A DNA stretch of 6,147 bases from Chloroflexota bacterium (GTDB lineage Bacteria > Chloroflexota > Dehalococcoidia > Tepidiformales > Tepidiformaceae). The stretch spans positions 1-6,147 of the forward strand of contig JAKALX010000238.1 of the NCBI GenBank assembly GCA_021823905.1. Direction: 5' to 3'. Both the position numbers and the translations under genes were made by a program. The first letter of the stretch is position 1, and each line of letters opens with the position of its first letter. The notes below the pieces were generated by a model, which ran no database searches, was not told the DNA's origin, and saw only the letters and a list, made by a program, of their open reading frames with translations. Shown in pieces: positions 6,050 through 6,147 of the stretch.

Positions 6050-6147
6050 TCAGGGTTTTGCGCGCCGGGGGCGGACGGCAGGGTAGCGATGCCATGGGTG
6101 GTCCTTGGTCGGGCGACCGTCGACGACGCGGAGAGGGCGCGGCGGGC
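6050..6147 (-). CDS. Possible 3' end of a convergent gene, product not recognised
   Basis: Read on the minus strand, a frame is open from the right edge to a TGA at 6052-6050, giving 31 residues that end in DHPWHRYPAVRPRRAKP. I do not recognise the product. Support is indirect: a varied, charged, non-repetitive composition, mostly G/C third positions, and a stop 20 bases before a perfect hairpin, the usual layout at the meeting point of two convergent genes. Against it, 31 codons of open frame are common by chance at this GC content. A plus-strand frame from ATG 6089 (MPWVVLGRATVDDAERARR) is also open to the edge and cannot be excluded. Confidence 0.3.
   Translation of the reverse strand, partial: PPRPLRVVDGRPTKDHPWHRYPAVRPRRAKP

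Overview
The window is high-GC bacterial DNA with C- or G-ending codons. The protein types point to a soil or sediment actinobacterium: a mycothiol-era DinB-like family member (TIGR03084 type), an AtuA-family catabolic protein, and a large CSLREA/beta-helix/PKD secreted protein. A Thermoleophilia-like lineage would fit, but this is inference from protein style and no marker gene is present.

Region 1 (1-2945) is the 3' end of a catabolic operon read on the + strand. It holds the last 123 codons of a TIGR03084-type putative metal-binding protein, then a 266-residue enoyl-CoA hydratase/isomerase-family protein, then a 592-residue acyclic-terpene-utilisation (AtuA/DUF1446) family protein with its C-terminal AtuA-like domain fused on. 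Both junctions are 4-base ATGA stop/start overlaps preceded by good ribosome binding sites, so the three genes are almost certainly co-transcribed and translationally coupled. The hydratase resembles the methylglutaconyl-CoA / isohexenylglutaconyl-CoA hydratase branch. Together with AtuA this suggests breakdown of branched or isoprenoid acyl-CoAs (leucine- or citronellol-like routes). The carboxylase and dehydrogenase genes that would confirm this are not in the window.

Region 2 (2946-3161) is an intergenic gap with visibly lower GC. Just after the operon it holds an imperfect stem-loop (2960-2995), a candidate terminator or processing site. The rest must carry the promoter of the next gene, but no convincing promoter can be picked by eye.

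Region 3 (3162-5981) is one large gene for a secreted, modular surface or extracellular protein of about 939 residues. Its order is signal peptide, IPT/TIG domain, CSLREA-like motif, a right-handed beta-helix built on a very regular 63-residue repeat, a beta-rich domain with a YWFDG core, a PKD domain, and a C-terminal beta domain. It has no visible wall-sorting signal or C-terminal anchor. Its function is unknown; adhesion or polysaccharide binding is a guess.

Region 4 (5982-6147) starts with a perfect 16-bp hairpin that should terminate the secreted-protein gene. The last ~100 bases may be the 3' end of a convergent minus-strand gene, in which case the hairpin serves both genes. This last gene call is weak.
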